Below, in pieces: positions 19,566-29,942 of a DNA stretch of 64,000 nucleotides. The notes beneath the pieces were generated by a model. It saw only the letters and a list, made by a program, of their open reading frames with translations, was not told the DNA's origin and did not search any database. Position 1 is the first letter of the stretch; every line of letters begins with the position of its first letter. A program made the translations under genes and the position numbers. Origin of the DNA: Pseudomonas sp. Tri1 (lineage in GTDB: Bacteria > Pseudomonadota > Gammaproteobacteria > Pseudomonadales > Pseudomonadaceae); assembly GCF_017968885.1 (NCBI RefSeq), contig NZ_CP072913.1, positions 3,084,001 through 3,148,000 of the forward strand, given 5' to 3'.

Positions 19566-19945
19566 AATGGGCACGCTCGAAAAATTGATGTAAGACTTTG
19601 CCCTGGCCAGGCGCTTTACCTTGATAGTCGCCAAGCGGGAATTGGGAGTTTTATAGCGTCGGTATCAACAACCACACGTGTATTGTGCGGCCGCAGTCAG
19701 CGCTCTGAGGTAGCTCGGATTGCCCGGTCTACCCTTTATCGGGGATCGCTTCAGAGAGCGATAAGAGTGTCTCATCCCCCCGCGTAATTGTGTTCTCAAC
19801 AGGGTTGATGTCATTGCGCCTCCTGGCATGTGCAGTCTCATACTCTTGCTCCATGAGGCTACAGTCAAATTCGACTACTGAAACGATTAACTGGGAAACA
19901 GTATAGTCAGCTTTTTCGAAACGGCGAGAAACAATCAAAAAAAGC
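19566..19945. other. Intergenic region between pcoR and the UvrA2 gene
   Basis: About 380 bp (310 bp if pcoR starts at its TTG) downstream of the uvrA-like stop and upstream of pcoR. It should contain the pcoR promoter. A short hairpin (ATCGCT/AGCGAT, 19745-19762) is present without a T tract. Small leftward open frames here show no recognisable protein and I do not call them. Confidence 0.4.
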
Positions 19946-22597
19946 TTAGTTTTCAAGCTGCAATGCGTTTCTCAAAAACGCTGCCGTCCGGCTCTCGCTG
20001 CATCCGGCCACGGTCTCTGGGGCCCCGCACACCACCATTTTGCCGCCTTGGGCCCCAGCCCCCGGACCGATATCGATGACCCAATCACTTTGCGCCACGA
20101 CCCGCATGTCGTGTTCCACGACCACCACTGTATGACCGTCCGCCACCAGCCGATTCAACTGCACCAGCAGACGATCCACGTCCTGGGGATGCAGGCCGTT
20201 AGTCGGTTCATCCAGCACATACAAGGTTGTTCCCCGGGCTTTGCGCTGCAACTCGGTTGCCAGTTTGATCCGCTGTGCTTCACCACCGGACAGCTCCGTG
20301 GCCGGTTGTCCCAAGCGCAAGTAACCGAGGCCGATATCCTGCAGCACTTGCAATGAACGCTTGGCCGCCGCGTGCTCGGCAAACACCTCGAGCGCTTGGT
20401 TCACGGTCAGTTGCAGCACTTGGGAAATATTCAAGCCCCGCCAGCTCACTGCCAGGGTCTGCGGGTTGTAGCGTGCTCCATGGCAGGTGGGGCAGGGTGC
20501 GTATACGCTGGGCATGAACAGCAACTCCACGCTGACAAAGCCCTCGCCTTCACAGGTTTCGCAGCGTCCTTTGGCGACGTTGAAGGAAAATCGCCCGGCA
20601 TCGAATCCCAACGCCTGTGCCTGCTCTGTCGCGGCGAACAGTTTGCGCACGTGATCGAACAGCCCGGTGTAGGTGGCGAGGTTGGAGCGCGGTGTGCGGC
20701 CGATGGGTCTCTGGTCGACCTGGACCAGCCGCTTGATGACGTCGAGCCCGGCGCTGACGCGACCGCCGCTGGTTTGCACCGGTTCGTCTTCGAGGCTTTG
20801 CTCATCGGCTTCGGCGCTGACGTTGGCTTGGTCCAGGTGGGAGCCAACCAGATCCAATAGAGCCTGGCTGACGAGACTGGATTTCCCCGAGCCCGAAATA
20901 CCGGTTACCGCAGTGAAGCAACCCAGGGGGAAGTCTGCGTTGAGGTTGTCCAGATTATTGCGTGTGATGCCTTCCAGGCGCAGCCACTCCCGTGGTTTTC
21001 GGGGGCTGCGAGCAGCCGTGCGGTGCTCGGCGAACAGGTAGGCACGGGTCCGTGACTCAGGCACCTGCTCAAGCCCGCTGGGTGGGCCGCTGTAGAGCAC
21101 TTGGCCACCTTGTTCACCCGCATCTGGCCCCACATCGATCAGCCAGTCAGCGCGACGCATGGTGTCCAGGTCGTGTTCGACCACGAATACCGAGTTGCCT
21201 GCCGCCTTCAGGCGTTGCAGCGCCTCGAACAGCGCTTCGCTGTCAGCCGGGTGCAGGCCGGCGGAGGGTTCGTCCAGTACGTAGATCACGCCGAACAGCT
21301 GGGAATTGAGCTGGGTTGCCAGGCGCAGGCGTTGCAGTTCGCCGGAGGACAGCGTGGGCGTGCTGCGCTCCAGGGCCAGATAACCAAGGCCGAGGTCGAT
21401 GAGGGTGACGATCCGCTCCAGTAGTTCTGCAGCGATGCGTTGGGCGGCCAGGCGCTTTTCCAGGGAGAGGTTGGGCGTGTGACGGGCGTCCGGTCCCCCT
21501 GCGTGGGGGCTATCGCCTCTGGCGGCGCGTTGCTCGCGAGCCTCACGGGTCTGCCGGTGGCTGAGGACTTCCCCCGATTCTTCGGCTTGCTCCAGATAAC
21601 TCGCAGACGCGACCTCTTTGAGTACCGCAGCCAGCTCCAGCAAAGACAGGTGGGACAGTTCGGCGATGTCCAGGCCGGCGAAGGTCACCGTCAATGCTTG
21701 GCGCTTGAGCCGCTTGCCTTCGCACACGGGGCAGGGACTGGCACGCATGTATTGCGCCACGCGTTTGCGCATCTGGGCGCTTTGGGAGTGCATGAATGTG
21801 TGTAGCAGATAGCGCCGGGCGCCGCTGAAGGTGCCCTGGTAGCTGGGTTCGAGTTTGCGTTTAAGAGCCGCGCGGGTCTGGGCCGGAGTGAGTCCGGCGT
21901 ATACGGGTACGGTGGGCGTTTCCTCGGTGAAGAGAATCCAGTCGCGTTGCTTTTTCGGCAGGTCGCGCCAGGGAGTGTCGACGTCATAGCCCAGGGTCAC
22001 CAGGATGTCTCGCAGGTTCTGGCCCTGCCACGCCATGGGCCAGGCTGCCACGGCACGTTCGCGAATGGTCAGCGAAGGGTCGGGCACCATGGACGCTTCG
22101 GTCACTTCATAGACCCGACCCAGGCCGTGGCATTCCGGGCACGCCCCCTGCGGTGTGTTGGGCGAGAAGTCCTCGGCGTAGAGCATCGGTTGGTCGGCCG
22201 GGTAGCTGCCAGCGCGGGAGTAGAGCATGCGGATCAGGCTCGACAGGGTGGTGACGCTGCCCACCGAGGAGCGTGCGCTGGGGGTGCCGCGCTGTTGTTG
22301 CAGGGCCACTGCTGGCGGTAAGCCTTCGATGCTGTCCACATCCGGTACGCCGACCTGGTCGATCAGGCGTCGCGCATAGGGCGCCACCGACTCGAAGTAG
22401 CGACGCTGGGCTTCGGCATAGAGTGTGGAGAAGGCCAGGGACGACTTGCCGGAGCCCGACACGCCGGTAAACACCACCAGGGCATCGCGGGGGATGTCGA
22501 CGTCAACGTTCTTGAGGTTGTGTTCGCGGGCGCCACGCACCCGGACGAAACCGGTGCCTTCAGGCAATGGGGGGATGGGACCGGAGCGTGGGGGCAT
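19946..22597 (-). CDS. UvrA2/DrrC-type ABC ATPase lacking the UvrB-binding domain
   Basis: An 883-residue UvrA-family protein with two ABC modules: Walker [10 protein letters not shown] and GISGSGKSS, signatures LSSGELQR and LSGGEAQR, and Walker [14 protein letters not shown]. Zinc-finger cysteines are seen in [16 protein letters not shown] and CETCEGEG...[10 protein letters not shown]. After RMLYSRAG it goes almost directly to the first CPECHG, skipping roughly 110 residues that form the UvrB-binding domain in UvrA. That is the class-II (UvrA2) pattern, which includes antibiotic self-resistance proteins such as DrrC. A basic linker after [18 protein letters not shown] looks like a low-complexity insertion. 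The start has AAGGA seven bases upstream. A role in self-protection is inference from position. Confidence 0.85.
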   Translation of the reverse strand: MPPRSGPIPPLPEGTGFVRVRGAREHNLKNVDVDIPRDALVVFTGVSGSGKSSLAFSTLYAEAQRRYFESVAPYARRLIDQVGVPDVDSIEGLPPAVALQQQRGTPSARSSVGSVTTLSSLIRMLYSRAGSYPADQPMLYAEDFSPNTPQGACPECHGLGRVYEVTEASMVPDPSLTIRERAVAAWPMAWQGQNLRDILVTLGYDVDTPWRDLPKKQRDWILFTEETPTVPVYAGLTPAQTRAALKRKLEPSYQGTFSGARRYLLHTFMHSQSAQMRKRVAQYMRASPCPVCEGKRLKRQALTVTFAGLDIAELSHLSLLELAAVLKEVASASYLEQAEESGEVLSHRQTREAREQRAARGDSPHAGGPDARHTPNLSLEKRLAAQRIAAELLERIVTLIDLGLGYLALERSTPTLSSGELQRLRLATQLNSQLFGVIYVLDEPSAGLHPADSEALFEALQRLKAAGNSVFVVEHDLDTMRRADWLIDVGPDAGEQGGQVLYSGPPSGLEQVPESRTRAYLFAEHRTAARSPRKPREWLRLEGITRNNLDNLNADFPLGCFTAVTGISGSGKSSLVSQALLDLVGSHLDQANVSAEADEQSLEDEPVQTSGGRVSAGLDVIKRLVQVDQRPIGRTPRSNLATYTGLFDHVRKLFAATEQAQALGFDAGRFSFNVAKGRCETCEGEGFVSVELLFMPSVYAPCPTCHGARYNPQTLAVSWRGLNISQVLQLTVNQALEVFAEHAAAKRSLQVLQDIGLGYLRLGQPATELSGGEAQRIKLATELQRKARGTTLYVLDEPTNGLHPQDVDRLLVQLNRLVADGHTVVVVEHDMRVVAQSDWVIDIGPGAGAQGGKMVVCGAPETVAGCSESRTAAFLRNALQLEN

Positions 22598-22788
22598 GGA
22601 GCGTTCCTTGTTTGCGTCTGCTCAACGCGTTGAGGCTTTCTGGCGAAACAGCGTCATTCGGAGAATGGAACTTGAGTCACAGCACTGACAATTATGCGAC
22701 CGGGTTCATTCGTTCTAGTGCGATAAAAATTTACTCCGGACGAAAGAGATGAGAAAAGCTTTCCAGTTCCCATGGATACGGACCTCTC

Positions 22789-24273
22789 ATGCCTCGATCG
22801 AAGCTGTTCATGACTCTGTTTGTCGCGCTGCTGGGCTGCGCTGCGCTGTGGTACGCGTGGGTGATTGCCAGCGCCAAGCTGCAATGGGGCGGTGCCAACC
22901 CTGACCCACAGCAGTTGGGCGTCGTGAAGGATACCCGGTTGCGCGCGATGACCCAGTATTGTACGGGCGTGGTCGTGACCCCGCGGGGTACCTGGCTGGT
23001 AGGGCGGCTGGAAGGCGACACCAAACAGCTGGAGCCTTCTGCCGATGTGGTGGATTTGAATACCGTGGTCTATGGCAAGCCGGTCGAGGGCGAGGATGAA
23101 GAGCTGCAAGCGTCTGGCGTCTTTTCCAGTGTCTTCGCTCGTGATGACAAGGAAACTTCCTTCATTTCCCGCCTGGACGGCCAGGGTCAATTTCAACTGG
23201 TGGCCCATGTCAGTGGCGCGGCCTGCCTGGTGGCCAGTCCGGATGGCGACAGTGTGTTTCTGCTCTCGGGGCTCGACCGGCCTGAAGTTCCAAGCGCTGA
23301 TGGCATCAACCAAACGGTGGTCTTTCGCAGTGAAGATCAAGGCAAGCACTGGACCTGGTTGAGCAAGGGATGGTTTGCCGATGCCGATCAGTTGGCCTGG
23401 AACCTGGAACCGTATTTCCATGGGGCGAATGAGGTCTGGGCCTGGGGCAGGCCGAGCGGCGTCGATGATGACAGTGGCGAAGAGGCTGCGGGAGCTATTT
23501 CGACGGGGGTCTTTTATTCTGCCGATCGCGGCGCCAGCAGCACCCCCATATTCGCCGCTGAGCCGCTGCTGGTGTCTGCCGAATATCTGCAGGACAAACG
23601 CCCCGACATTACTGAATGGCGCACAAGTGAAGGCGCCTATGGGGAAGTGCAGACGAATGTGCTTCAACTGGATGCACAGCGTGCGTTTATCTGGGTGTCT
23701 CAACGCTTTTGGGGGAGCAATCCGGACGGCGCGGGCGACAATGTCGCGTTCAACGTAACCACGCGGACTCGGTTGCAACGCATGGCTGGGCAGTGGCAGG
23801 TCATGGAAGTCCAGCGTGAAGATAACCTGTTCATCGATGCGCTGGTGCAAAACGATACCGGACGGGTAATGGGCCTTATCGACCAAGGTGACCGCGGGCA
23901 GGACGTTGTCGCCGAGCTGGATACCGTCGCGCTGGCCTGGCGTCCTTTGGGCGAACTGCCCAGCGTGTTCGATCCATTGGCCTCGGACAGTCGATTGCGC
24001 GGCGGGAATTTCTGGATGGGGCGCAACACCTTGCTGATCAACACCACCAGCGAGCACCACCCGCCGCGCTGGCTCTACTGGTGGTCGGACGCGAACATCT
24101 CTGCCGATGGAGTGTTTTACTCCAAGGACTGGGGGCACTCCTGGCAACGCCTCGCCATCGATGGTTACCTGGGCATCGTCGGCTTTCAAGCAGCGCAGGA
24201 CCGGGTGATCTGGGCCAAGGGCAATTGGTACGACAATAATGACGGGCGTATCTACTCCTACGGGTTGCGCTGA
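22789..24273 (+). CDS. Membrane-anchored Asp-box (BNR/sialidase-like propeller) protein of unknown function
   Basis: 494 residues with one N-terminal membrane helix (LFMTLFVALLGCAALWYAWVIA) and a long periplasmic part. Two Asp-box motifs (S-E-D-Q-G-K-H-W and S-K-D-W-G-H-S-W) at about residues 183 and 444 indicate a beta-propeller as in BNR/sortilin-like proteins. No catalytic sialidase residues were recognised. It stands alone between the uvrA-like gene and nos, with a hairpin terminator after it. Function not known. Confidence 0.75.
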   Translation: MPRSKLFMTLFVALLGCAALWYAWVIASAKLQWGGANPDPQQLGVVKDTRLRAMTQYCTGVVVTPRGTWLVGRLEGDTKQLEPSADVVDLNTVVYGKPVEGEDEELQASGVFSSVFARDDKETSFISRLDGQGQFQLVAHVSGAACLVASPDGDSVFLLSGLDRPEVPSADGINQTVVFRSEDQGKHWTWLSKGWFADADQLAWNLEPYFHGANEVWAWGRPSGVDDDSGEEAAGAISTGVFYSADRGASSTPIFAAEPLLVSAEYLQDKRPDITEWRTSEGAYGEVQTNVLQLDAQRAFIWVSQRFWGSNPDGAGDNVAFNVTTRTRLQRMAGQWQVMEVQREDNLFIDALVQNDTGRVMGLIDQGDRGQDVVAELDTVALAWRPLGELPSVFDPLASDSRLRGGNFWMGRNTLLINTTSEHHPPRWLYWWSDANISADGVFYSKDWGHSWQRLAIDGYLGIVGFQAAQDRVIWAKGNWYDNNDGRIYSYGLR

Positions 24274-24307
24274 GGGTCGGACCGAGCACTGTTGCTTGAG
24301 CTGACAC

Positions 24308-24350
24308 CAACCTGTGGCGAGGGGATTTCTCCCTCACCACAGGTTTTTTG
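24308..24350 (+). terminator. Rho-independent terminator after the Asp-box gene
   Basis: CCTGTGGCGAGGGG and CCCTCACCACAGG form a stem followed by TTTTTT. It is a REP-like palindrome used as a terminator, just before the nos promoter. Confidence 0.75.
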
Positions 24351-24375
24351 TGAGCCGGGGTTAAGTTTTCCCAAA

Positions 24376-24389
24376 TTGATTTCAATCAA
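24376..24389 (+). promoter_or_regulatory. ANR/DNR (FNR-type) box of the nos operon
   Basis: TTGATTTCAATCAA is a perfect match to TTGAT-N4-ATCAA. It lies 64 bp before the nosR start codon, so activation under low oxygen and with nitrogen oxides is expected. Confidence 0.88.
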
Positions 24390-24453
24390 GGGCCGCGCAA
24401 GGGGGCGGGCCCTACGATGATCGCCAAGATCCTGTCTTTAAGACCTGGCGTCC

Positions 24454-26622
24454 ATGACCCCTCTTTTTGTGATGCAGCACCCATCCCGCTTCTGGCTCCG
24501 CGCACTGTTCACTCTCCTGTTTTTATTCGCGGGCCTTGCCCAGGCCAAGGACTACGGTGACATCCAGCAACAGCGCATCCACCATGTCCTGAGCCAGGCC
24601 GACTCGATCTCCGAGCCCGAAGGGCCGTTCAAAGTGCGCAAGCTGTCCGCTGCCGGCAAGGTCCTGGGCTACGCGTTCCAAAGCCTGGATGTGGTGGACA
24701 TTCCCGCTTATTCAGGCAAGCCGATCAATGTCCAGGTGATCCTCGATCCGGCCGGTGTGATTCTCGATGCCTATGTGCTCGAACACCATGAGCCGATTCT
24801 GCTGATTGGCATCGCTGAAGAAAAACTGCATGCATTCAGTGCGCGCTACAGCGGCATCAAGGTCAATCAACGGGTGGTGGTGGGGCATTCCAGCGACCCG
24901 AACGCCGTGACGGTGGATGCAATCGCCGGGGCCACCGTGACGGCGATGGTGGTCAATGAAGTCATCATGCGCGCCGCTCACGACGTCGCGGTCTCCCTGG
25001 GGTTGGTCAAGGGTGACGCAGGGCTGACCGTGGCGCCGGCCCGGGTGCGTGAGGATCTCTACGAGCCCGCCGACTGGAAGACCTTGACCGGTAACGGCGC
25101 GATACGTCGCCTGCACCTGACCCGCAGCCAGGTAGACGCTTCCTTCAAGGGGACCGAGGCCGAGCAGGTCGAGGTCGCCAGCGCCGAGCAAGCGGACGAT
25201 ACCTTCATCGACTTGTATGTCACTCACCTGAATCCACCCACCATCGGCCGCAACCTGCTCGGTGACAGCCAATACCGCACGCTGATGGCCGGGCTCAAGC
25301 CGGGCGAACAAGCCATCGCCGTGATGGGCAGTGGACGTTATTCCTTCAAGGGCTCGGGCTATGTACGTGGCGGCATTTTCGATCGCGTACTGGTGCGTCA
25401 GTTTGGCGACGCTATCAGCTTCCGCGATATGGATTTCCAGCGCCTGGATGACGTGGCTGCCGATGACATGCCTGAGTTCGACGAAATGGCGATTTTCATC
25501 GTCCGTGCGTCCCACCGTTTCGATCCCGGTTCGCCCTGGAGCCTGGAGTTGCTGGTGCGCCGCCAGACCGGGCCAGTGCGCGGTATTTTCAGCAGCTTTG
25601 AGCTGGCCTATCAACTGCCGGAGCCCTATCTGGAGCGGCCATTGCCGACAGCCGAGCAGCTGGCGGCGGCCGAAGAAGCCAGCCGGCCGATGTGGTTGAC
25701 GCTCTGGTATCAGAAAAACATCGAGATATCGGTGCTTGTGGCCGCGTTGTCGGTGCTGACGGCGATCCTGTTTTTCCAGGATTCGCTGGCCCGGCGGCCG
25801 ACGCTGTTGCATTGGGTGCGTCGCGCTTACCTGGTGTTCACCGTGGTATTTCTCGGCGGCTATGCCTTGGCGCAGTTGTCGGTGGTCAATGCGCTGACCT
25901 TCGTCCACGCCTTGTTCGAAGGCTTTCGCTGGGAACTGTTCCTCACTGACCCGCTGATTTTCATCCTCTGGGTGTTCACCGCCGCCAGCATCCTGCTCTG
26001 GGGCCGTGGGGTGTTCTGTGGCTGGCTGTGCCCGTTCGGCGCGCTACAGGAGTTGATCAACGAGCTGGCGCGCAAGCTCAAGGTGCCGCAATACGAGCTG
26101 CCGTTCGCCGTCCACGAGCGGCTGTGGGCGATCAAGTACATCATTTTGCTGGTGCTGTTCGGTGTCTCGCTGGAGTCGATGGCCACCGCCGAACGACTGG
26201 CCGAAGTGGAGCCCTTCAAGACCGCCATCACCCTCAGGTTCGACCGCCAGTGGTGGTTCGTGGCCTACGCGGCGGGCCTGCTGGTGGTGAACCTGTTCAC
26301 CCGCAAAGTCTACTGCCGCTACATCTGTCCGCTGGGGGCCGCCCTGGCGATGCCTACCCGGTTGCGCTTGTTCGACTGGCTCAAGCGTCGCAAGGAATGT
26401 GGCAACCCGTGCCAACTGTGCGCCAAGGAATGCGAGATCCAGGCGATTCACCCCGATGGCCGGATCAATGCCAACGAATGCCATTACTGCCTCGACTGCC
26501 AGATGACCTGGCACAACGAAAACAAATGCCCGCCGCTGATCAACAAGCGCAAGAAGCGCGGCAAGGCGACCGCGACCGATGCGCAATTGATTCCCGTGGT
26601 GCAGGTGAGCCCGGCGCCTTGA
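24454..26622 (+). CDS. nosR: NosR, polytopic flavo-iron-sulfur protein for N2O reduction
   Basis: 722 residues. Signal peptide (ALFTLLFLFAGLAQA), periplasmic FMN-binding domain with the covalent-flavin motif AGATVT (Thr163), several membrane helices from about residue 425, NapH-like CGWLCPFGA and CRYICPLGA motifs, and C-terminal ferredoxin clusters (CGNPCQLCAKEC and CHYCLDC). NosR is needed for electron supply to and maturation of NosZ, and for nosZ expression. An in-frame ATG at 24472 is an alternative start. First gene of nosRZDFYL. Confidence 0.97.
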   Translation: MTPLFVMQHPSRFWLRALFTLLFLFAGLAQAKDYGDIQQQRIHHVLSQADSISEPEGPFKVRKLSAAGKVLGYAFQSLDVVDIPAYSGKPINVQVILDPAGVILDAYVLEHHEPILLIGIAEEKLHAFSARYSGIKVNQRVVVGHSSDPNAVTVDAIAGATVTAMVVNEVIMRAAHDVAVSLGLVKGDAGLTVAPARVREDLYEPADWKTLTGNGAIRRLHLTRSQVDASFKGTEAEQVEVASAEQADDTFIDLYVTHLNPPTIGRNLLGDSQYRTLMAGLKPGEQAIAVMGSGRYSFKGSGYVRGGIFDRVLVRQFGDAISFRDMDFQRLDDVAADDMPEFDEMAIFIVRASHRFDPGSPWSLELLVRRQTGPVRGIFSSFELAYQLPEPYLERPLPTAEQLAAAEEASRPMWLTLWYQKNIEISVLVAALSVLTAILFFQDSLARRPTLLHWVRRAYLVFTVVFLGGYALAQLSVVNALTFVHALFEGFRWELFLTDPLIFILWVFTAASILLWGRGVFCGWLCPFGALQELINELARKLKVPQYELPFAVHERLWAIKYIILLVLFGVSLESMATAERLAEVEPFKTAITLRFDRQWWFVAYAAGLLVVNLFTRKVYCRYICPLGAALAMPTRLRLFDWLKRRKECGNPCQLCAKECEIQAIHPDGRINANECHYCLDCQMTWHNENKCPPLINKRKKRGKATATDAQLIPVVQVSPAP

Positions 26623-26676
26623 GGCACCCGAAATGTCCTGTCCCTTGATCCTTTCATTCTTCATGGAGCACACAGC

Positions 26677-28596
26677 ATGAGCGACAAAAAAACCGAAACC
26701 TCTGGCGCAGTGGAAGAACCCAGGGGTGTCAGCCGGCGAAGTTTTCTTGGCACCGGTGCCGTCACCGGCGCGGTGCTGGCCGGCGCCACGGCGCTGGGGG
26801 CCGGCACGTTCACACGTGAGTCCTGGGCCGCGGCGGCCAAGGAGGCCAAGTCCAAGATCCATGTCGGGCCTGGTGAGCTGGACGAATACTACGGTTTCTG
26901 GAGCGGCGGCCATCAGGGCGAGGTGCGGGTGCTGGGCGTGCCGTCGATGCGTGAGCTGATGCGCATCCCGGTGTTCAACGTGGACTCGGCCACCGGTTGG
27001 GGCCTGACCAACGAAAGCAAGCGCATCCTGGGCGACAGCGCCAAATACCAGAACGGCGACTGCCATCACCCGCACATCTCCATGACCGACGGCAAGTACG
27101 ACGGCAAGTACCTGTTCATCAACGACAAGGCCAACTCCCGGGTCGCACGCATTCGCCTGGACATCATGAAGTGCGACAAGATCCTCACCGTGCCCAATGT
27201 CCAGGCGATCCACGGCCTGCGCCTGCAAAAGGTGCCATACACCAAGTACGTGTTCGCCAATGCCGAGTTCGTGATCCCGCATCCCAATGACGGTCGCACC
27301 TTCGACCTGCAGGATAAAAACAGCTTCACGATGTTCAACGCCATCGATGCCGAGAAAATGGAAATGGCATTCCAGGTGATTGTCGATGGCAACCTGGACA
27401 ACTCCGACGCTGACTACACCGGCAAATACGCCGCCAGTACCTGCTACAACTCCGAGAAGGCCTACGACCTGGGCGGCATGATGCGCAATGAGCGCGATTG
27501 GGTGGTGGTGTTCAACATTCCGCGTATCGAAGCTGCGATCAAGGCCGGCAAGTTCATCAACCTGGACGGCTCCAAGGTGCCGGTGGTCGATGGTCGCAAG
27601 ACCGATGGCAAGGACTCCGAGTTCACTCGCTACATTCCGGTGCCGAAGAACCCCCACGGGCTCAATACCTCGTCCGACGGCAAATATTTCATCGCCAACG
27701 GCAAGCTGTCGCCCACCGTCTCGATGATCGCCATCGACCGCCTCGACGATCTGTTCGCCGACCGTTTCAAAGACCCTCGCGAGGTCATCGTGGCTGAGCC
27801 GGAACTGGGCCTGGGGCCGCTGCATACCACGTTCGACGGGCGCGGTAATGCCTACACTACCCTGTTCATCGACAGCCAGGTGGTGAAGTGGAACATGGAC
27901 GACGCCATTCGTGCCTACAAGGGCGAGAAGGTCAACTACATCAAGCAGAAACTCGACGTGCAGTACCAACCGGGGCACAACCACGCGTCGTTGACTGAAA
28001 CCAGCGAGGCGGACGGTAAGTGGCTGGTGGTGTTGTGCAAGTTCTCCAAGGACCGTTTCCTGCCCACCGGTCCGCTGCACCCGGAGAACGATCAACTGAT
28101 CGACATCTCCGGCGAGGAAATGAAGCTGGTGCACGACGGCCCGGCCTTCGCCGAACCCCACGATTGCATCCTCGCCCGGCGCGACCAGATCAAGACCCAG
28201 AAGATCTGGAACCGCAACGACCCGTTCTTCGCCGCAACCGTGGAGCTGGCCAAGAAAGACGGCATCAACCTGGAAACCGACAACAAGGTCATTCGCGACG
28301 GCAACAAGGTGCGGGTCTACATGACGTCGATGGCCCCGGCCTATGGCCTGACAGAGTTCACCGTCAAGCAAGGCAACGAGGTGACGGTGACGATCACCAA
28401 CATCGACCAGATCGAGGACGTTACCCATGGCTTTGTCATGACCAACCATGGCGCGAGCATGGAGATCAGCCCGCAACAGACCTCATCGATCACCTTCATC
28501 GCCGATAAGGCCGGCTTGCATTGGTACTACTGCAGCTGGTTCTGCCATGCCCTGCACATGGAGATGGTCGGACGCATGCTGGTTGAAAAAGCCTGA
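26677..28596 (+). CDS. nosZ: Nitrous oxide reductase, clade I (Tat-exported)
   Basis: 639 residues. The Tat signal SRRSFLG near residue 18 marks clade I. The beta-propeller includes the first CuZ histidines (DCHHPH). The C-terminal cupredoxin has the CuA motif CSWFCHALHMEM, with ligands C619, C623, H627 and M630. The enzyme reduces N2O to N2 in the periplasm. GGAG precedes the ATG at normal spacing, and the gene is 54 bp after nosR. It appears intact, so this strain should be able to consume N2O. Confidence 0.98.
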   Translation: MSDKKTETSGAVEEPRGVSRRSFLGTGAVTGAVLAGATALGAGTFTRESWAAAAKEAKSKIHVGPGELDEYYGFWSGGHQGEVRVLGVPSMRELMRIPVFNVDSATGWGLTNESKRILGDSAKYQNGDCHHPHISMTDGKYDGKYLFINDKANSRVARIRLDIMKCDKILTVPNVQAIHGLRLQKVPYTKYVFANAEFVIPHPNDGRTFDLQDKNSFTMFNAIDAEKMEMAFQVIVDGNLDNSDADYTGKYAASTCYNSEKAYDLGGMMRNERDWVVVFNIPRIEAAIKAGKFINLDGSKVPVVDGRKTDGKDSEFTRYIPVPKNPHGLNTSSDGKYFIANGKLSPTVSMIAIDRLDDLFADRFKDPREVIVAEPELGLGPLHTTFDGRGNAYTTLFIDSQVVKWNMDDAIRAYKGEKVNYIKQKLDVQYQPGHNHASLTETSEADGKWLVVLCKFSKDRFLPTGPLHPENDQLIDISGEEMKLVHDGPAFAEPHDCILARRDQIKTQKIWNRNDPFFAATVELAKKDGINLETDNKVIRDGNKVRVYMTSMAPAYGLTEFTVKQGNEVTVTITNIDQIEDVTHGFVMTNHGASMEISPQQTSSITFIADKAGLHWYYCSWFCHALHMEMVGRMLVEKA

Positions 28597-28622
28597 GACA
28601 GCTCGTCAAGGAGACAGCTTCA

Positions 28623-29942
28623 ATGACCGGGAACACGCCACAACCTGCGGGCCGCGCTCGTCAACCGGTCATTGCGCTGGTGTTTTGTCTGTTATCGGGC
28701 GGTGCGCTCGCCGCGCCGCAGCCGATCACCAATCTGCCTTTGCAGGCCGAGGGCGAGCAGCAATGGCGCCTACCGGCGGGGCGATATCAGGGGTCGTTCA
28801 GCATTGATCAACCGATGACGCTCACCTGTGCGCCGGACGCGGTATTCCAGGGGCAGGGCGAGGGTAATGGGGTGATCATTCGTGCGCCGAACGTCCAGGT
28901 CCAGGGCTGCACGTTCCTGGACTGGGGCCATGACCTGACGGCCATGAACGCTGCCGTATTCATTCAGCCCGTCGCTCAGGGTGCGGTGGTTCGCGCAAAC
29001 CGGATGCAGGGCCAGGGCTTCGGCATCTGGGTCGATGGCACCCGCGACGTCAGCCTGATCGACAACCGCATCCAGGGTGACCCCGGCCTGCGCTCCCAGG
29101 ACCGCGGCAACGGCATCCATTTGTACGCAGTGCACGGCGCCCGGGTCATCGGTAACCAGGTGCGCGAAACCCGCGACGGCATCTATATCGACACCTCCAG
29201 CGGCAACCTGCTGCAGGGCAATACCCTGGAGGACTTGCGCTATGGCGTGCATTACATGTTCGCCAACGATAACCGCCTGCTGGACAACGTCACCCGGCGT
29301 ACCCGCACCGGTTATGCCTTGATGCAAAGCCGTCAACTGACCGTGATCGGCAACCGTTCCGAACAGGATCAGAACTACGGAATCCTGATGAACTACATCA
29401 CCTATTCCACCCTGCGCGACAACTTCGTCACCGACGTGCGCGACGGGTCTACCGGCGACACCATGATCACCGGCGCCGAGGGCAAGGCCTTGTTCATTTA
29501 CAACTCGTTGTTCAACCGCATCGAGGGCAACCATTTCGAGCGCAGCGCCGTGGGTATCCACCTGACCGCTGGCTCGGAGGACAACCGCATCGCCGGCAAT
29601 GCCTTCGTGCACAACCAGCGCCAGGTCAAATACGTCGCCACCCGGTTGCAGGAATGGTCGGCGGATGGGCGCGGCAATTACTGGAGCGATTACCTGGGCT
29701 GGGATCGCAACGGCGACGGCGTGGGGGACGTGGCCTATGAGCCCAACGACAATGTCGATCGCCTGCTGTGGCTGTACCCCCAGGTACGGCTGCTGATGAA
29801 CAGTCCGGGTATCGAACTGCTGCGCTGGGTACAGCGGGCATTCCCGGTGATGAAATCCCCTGGGGTCATGGACAGCCATCCGTTGATGGAAACCCCGGTC
29901 CATCCCCCGTCACGCAACAGTGCTCAGGAGGACGCGTCTTGA
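28623..29942 (+). CDS. nosD: NosD, periplasmic copper-site maturation protein
   Basis: 439 residues with a cleavable signal peptide ([17 protein letters not shown]) and a right-handed beta-helix of parallel repeats ([49 protein letters not shown]), the CASH/carbohydrate-binding fold of NosD. It acts with NosF and NosY in assembling the CuZ cluster. AAGGAG precedes the start. Its TGA overlaps the nosF start. Confidence 0.95.
   Translation: MTGNTPQPAGRARQPVIALVFCLLSGGALAAPQPITNLPLQAEGEQQWRLPAGRYQGSFSIDQPMTLTCAPDAVFQGQGEGNGVIIRAPNVQVQGCTFLDWGHDLTAMNAAVFIQPVAQGAVVRANRMQGQGFGIWVDGTRDVSLIDNRIQGDPGLRSQDRGNGIHLYAVHGARVIGNQVRETRDGIYIDTSSGNLLQGNTLEDLRYGVHYMFANDNRLLDNVTRRTRTGYALMQSRQLTVIGNRSEQDQNYGILMNYITYSTLRDNFVTDVRDGSTGDTMITGAEGKALFIYNSLFNRIEGNHFERSAVGIHLTAGSEDNRIAGNAFVHNQRQVKYVATRLQEWSADGRGNYWSDYLGWDRNGDGVGDVAYEPNDNVDRLLWLYPQVRLLMNSPGIELLRWVQRAFPVMKSPGVMDSHPLMETPVHPPSRNSAQEDAS

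Noticed and set aside
19729..19956. Small leftward frame (75 codons) between pcoR and uvrA-like gene
   Set aside because: No homology recognised, no ribosome site, overlaps the uvrA-like stop region.
26044..28476. Leftward 810-codon frame opposite nosR/nosZ
   Set aside because: Shadow of nosZ; no family features, no ribosome site.
29768..29938. NosF starting at an ATG inside nosD
   Set aside because: Would overlap nosD by about 170 bp; the TTG at 29939 has AGGAGG at ideal spacing and gives the family length.
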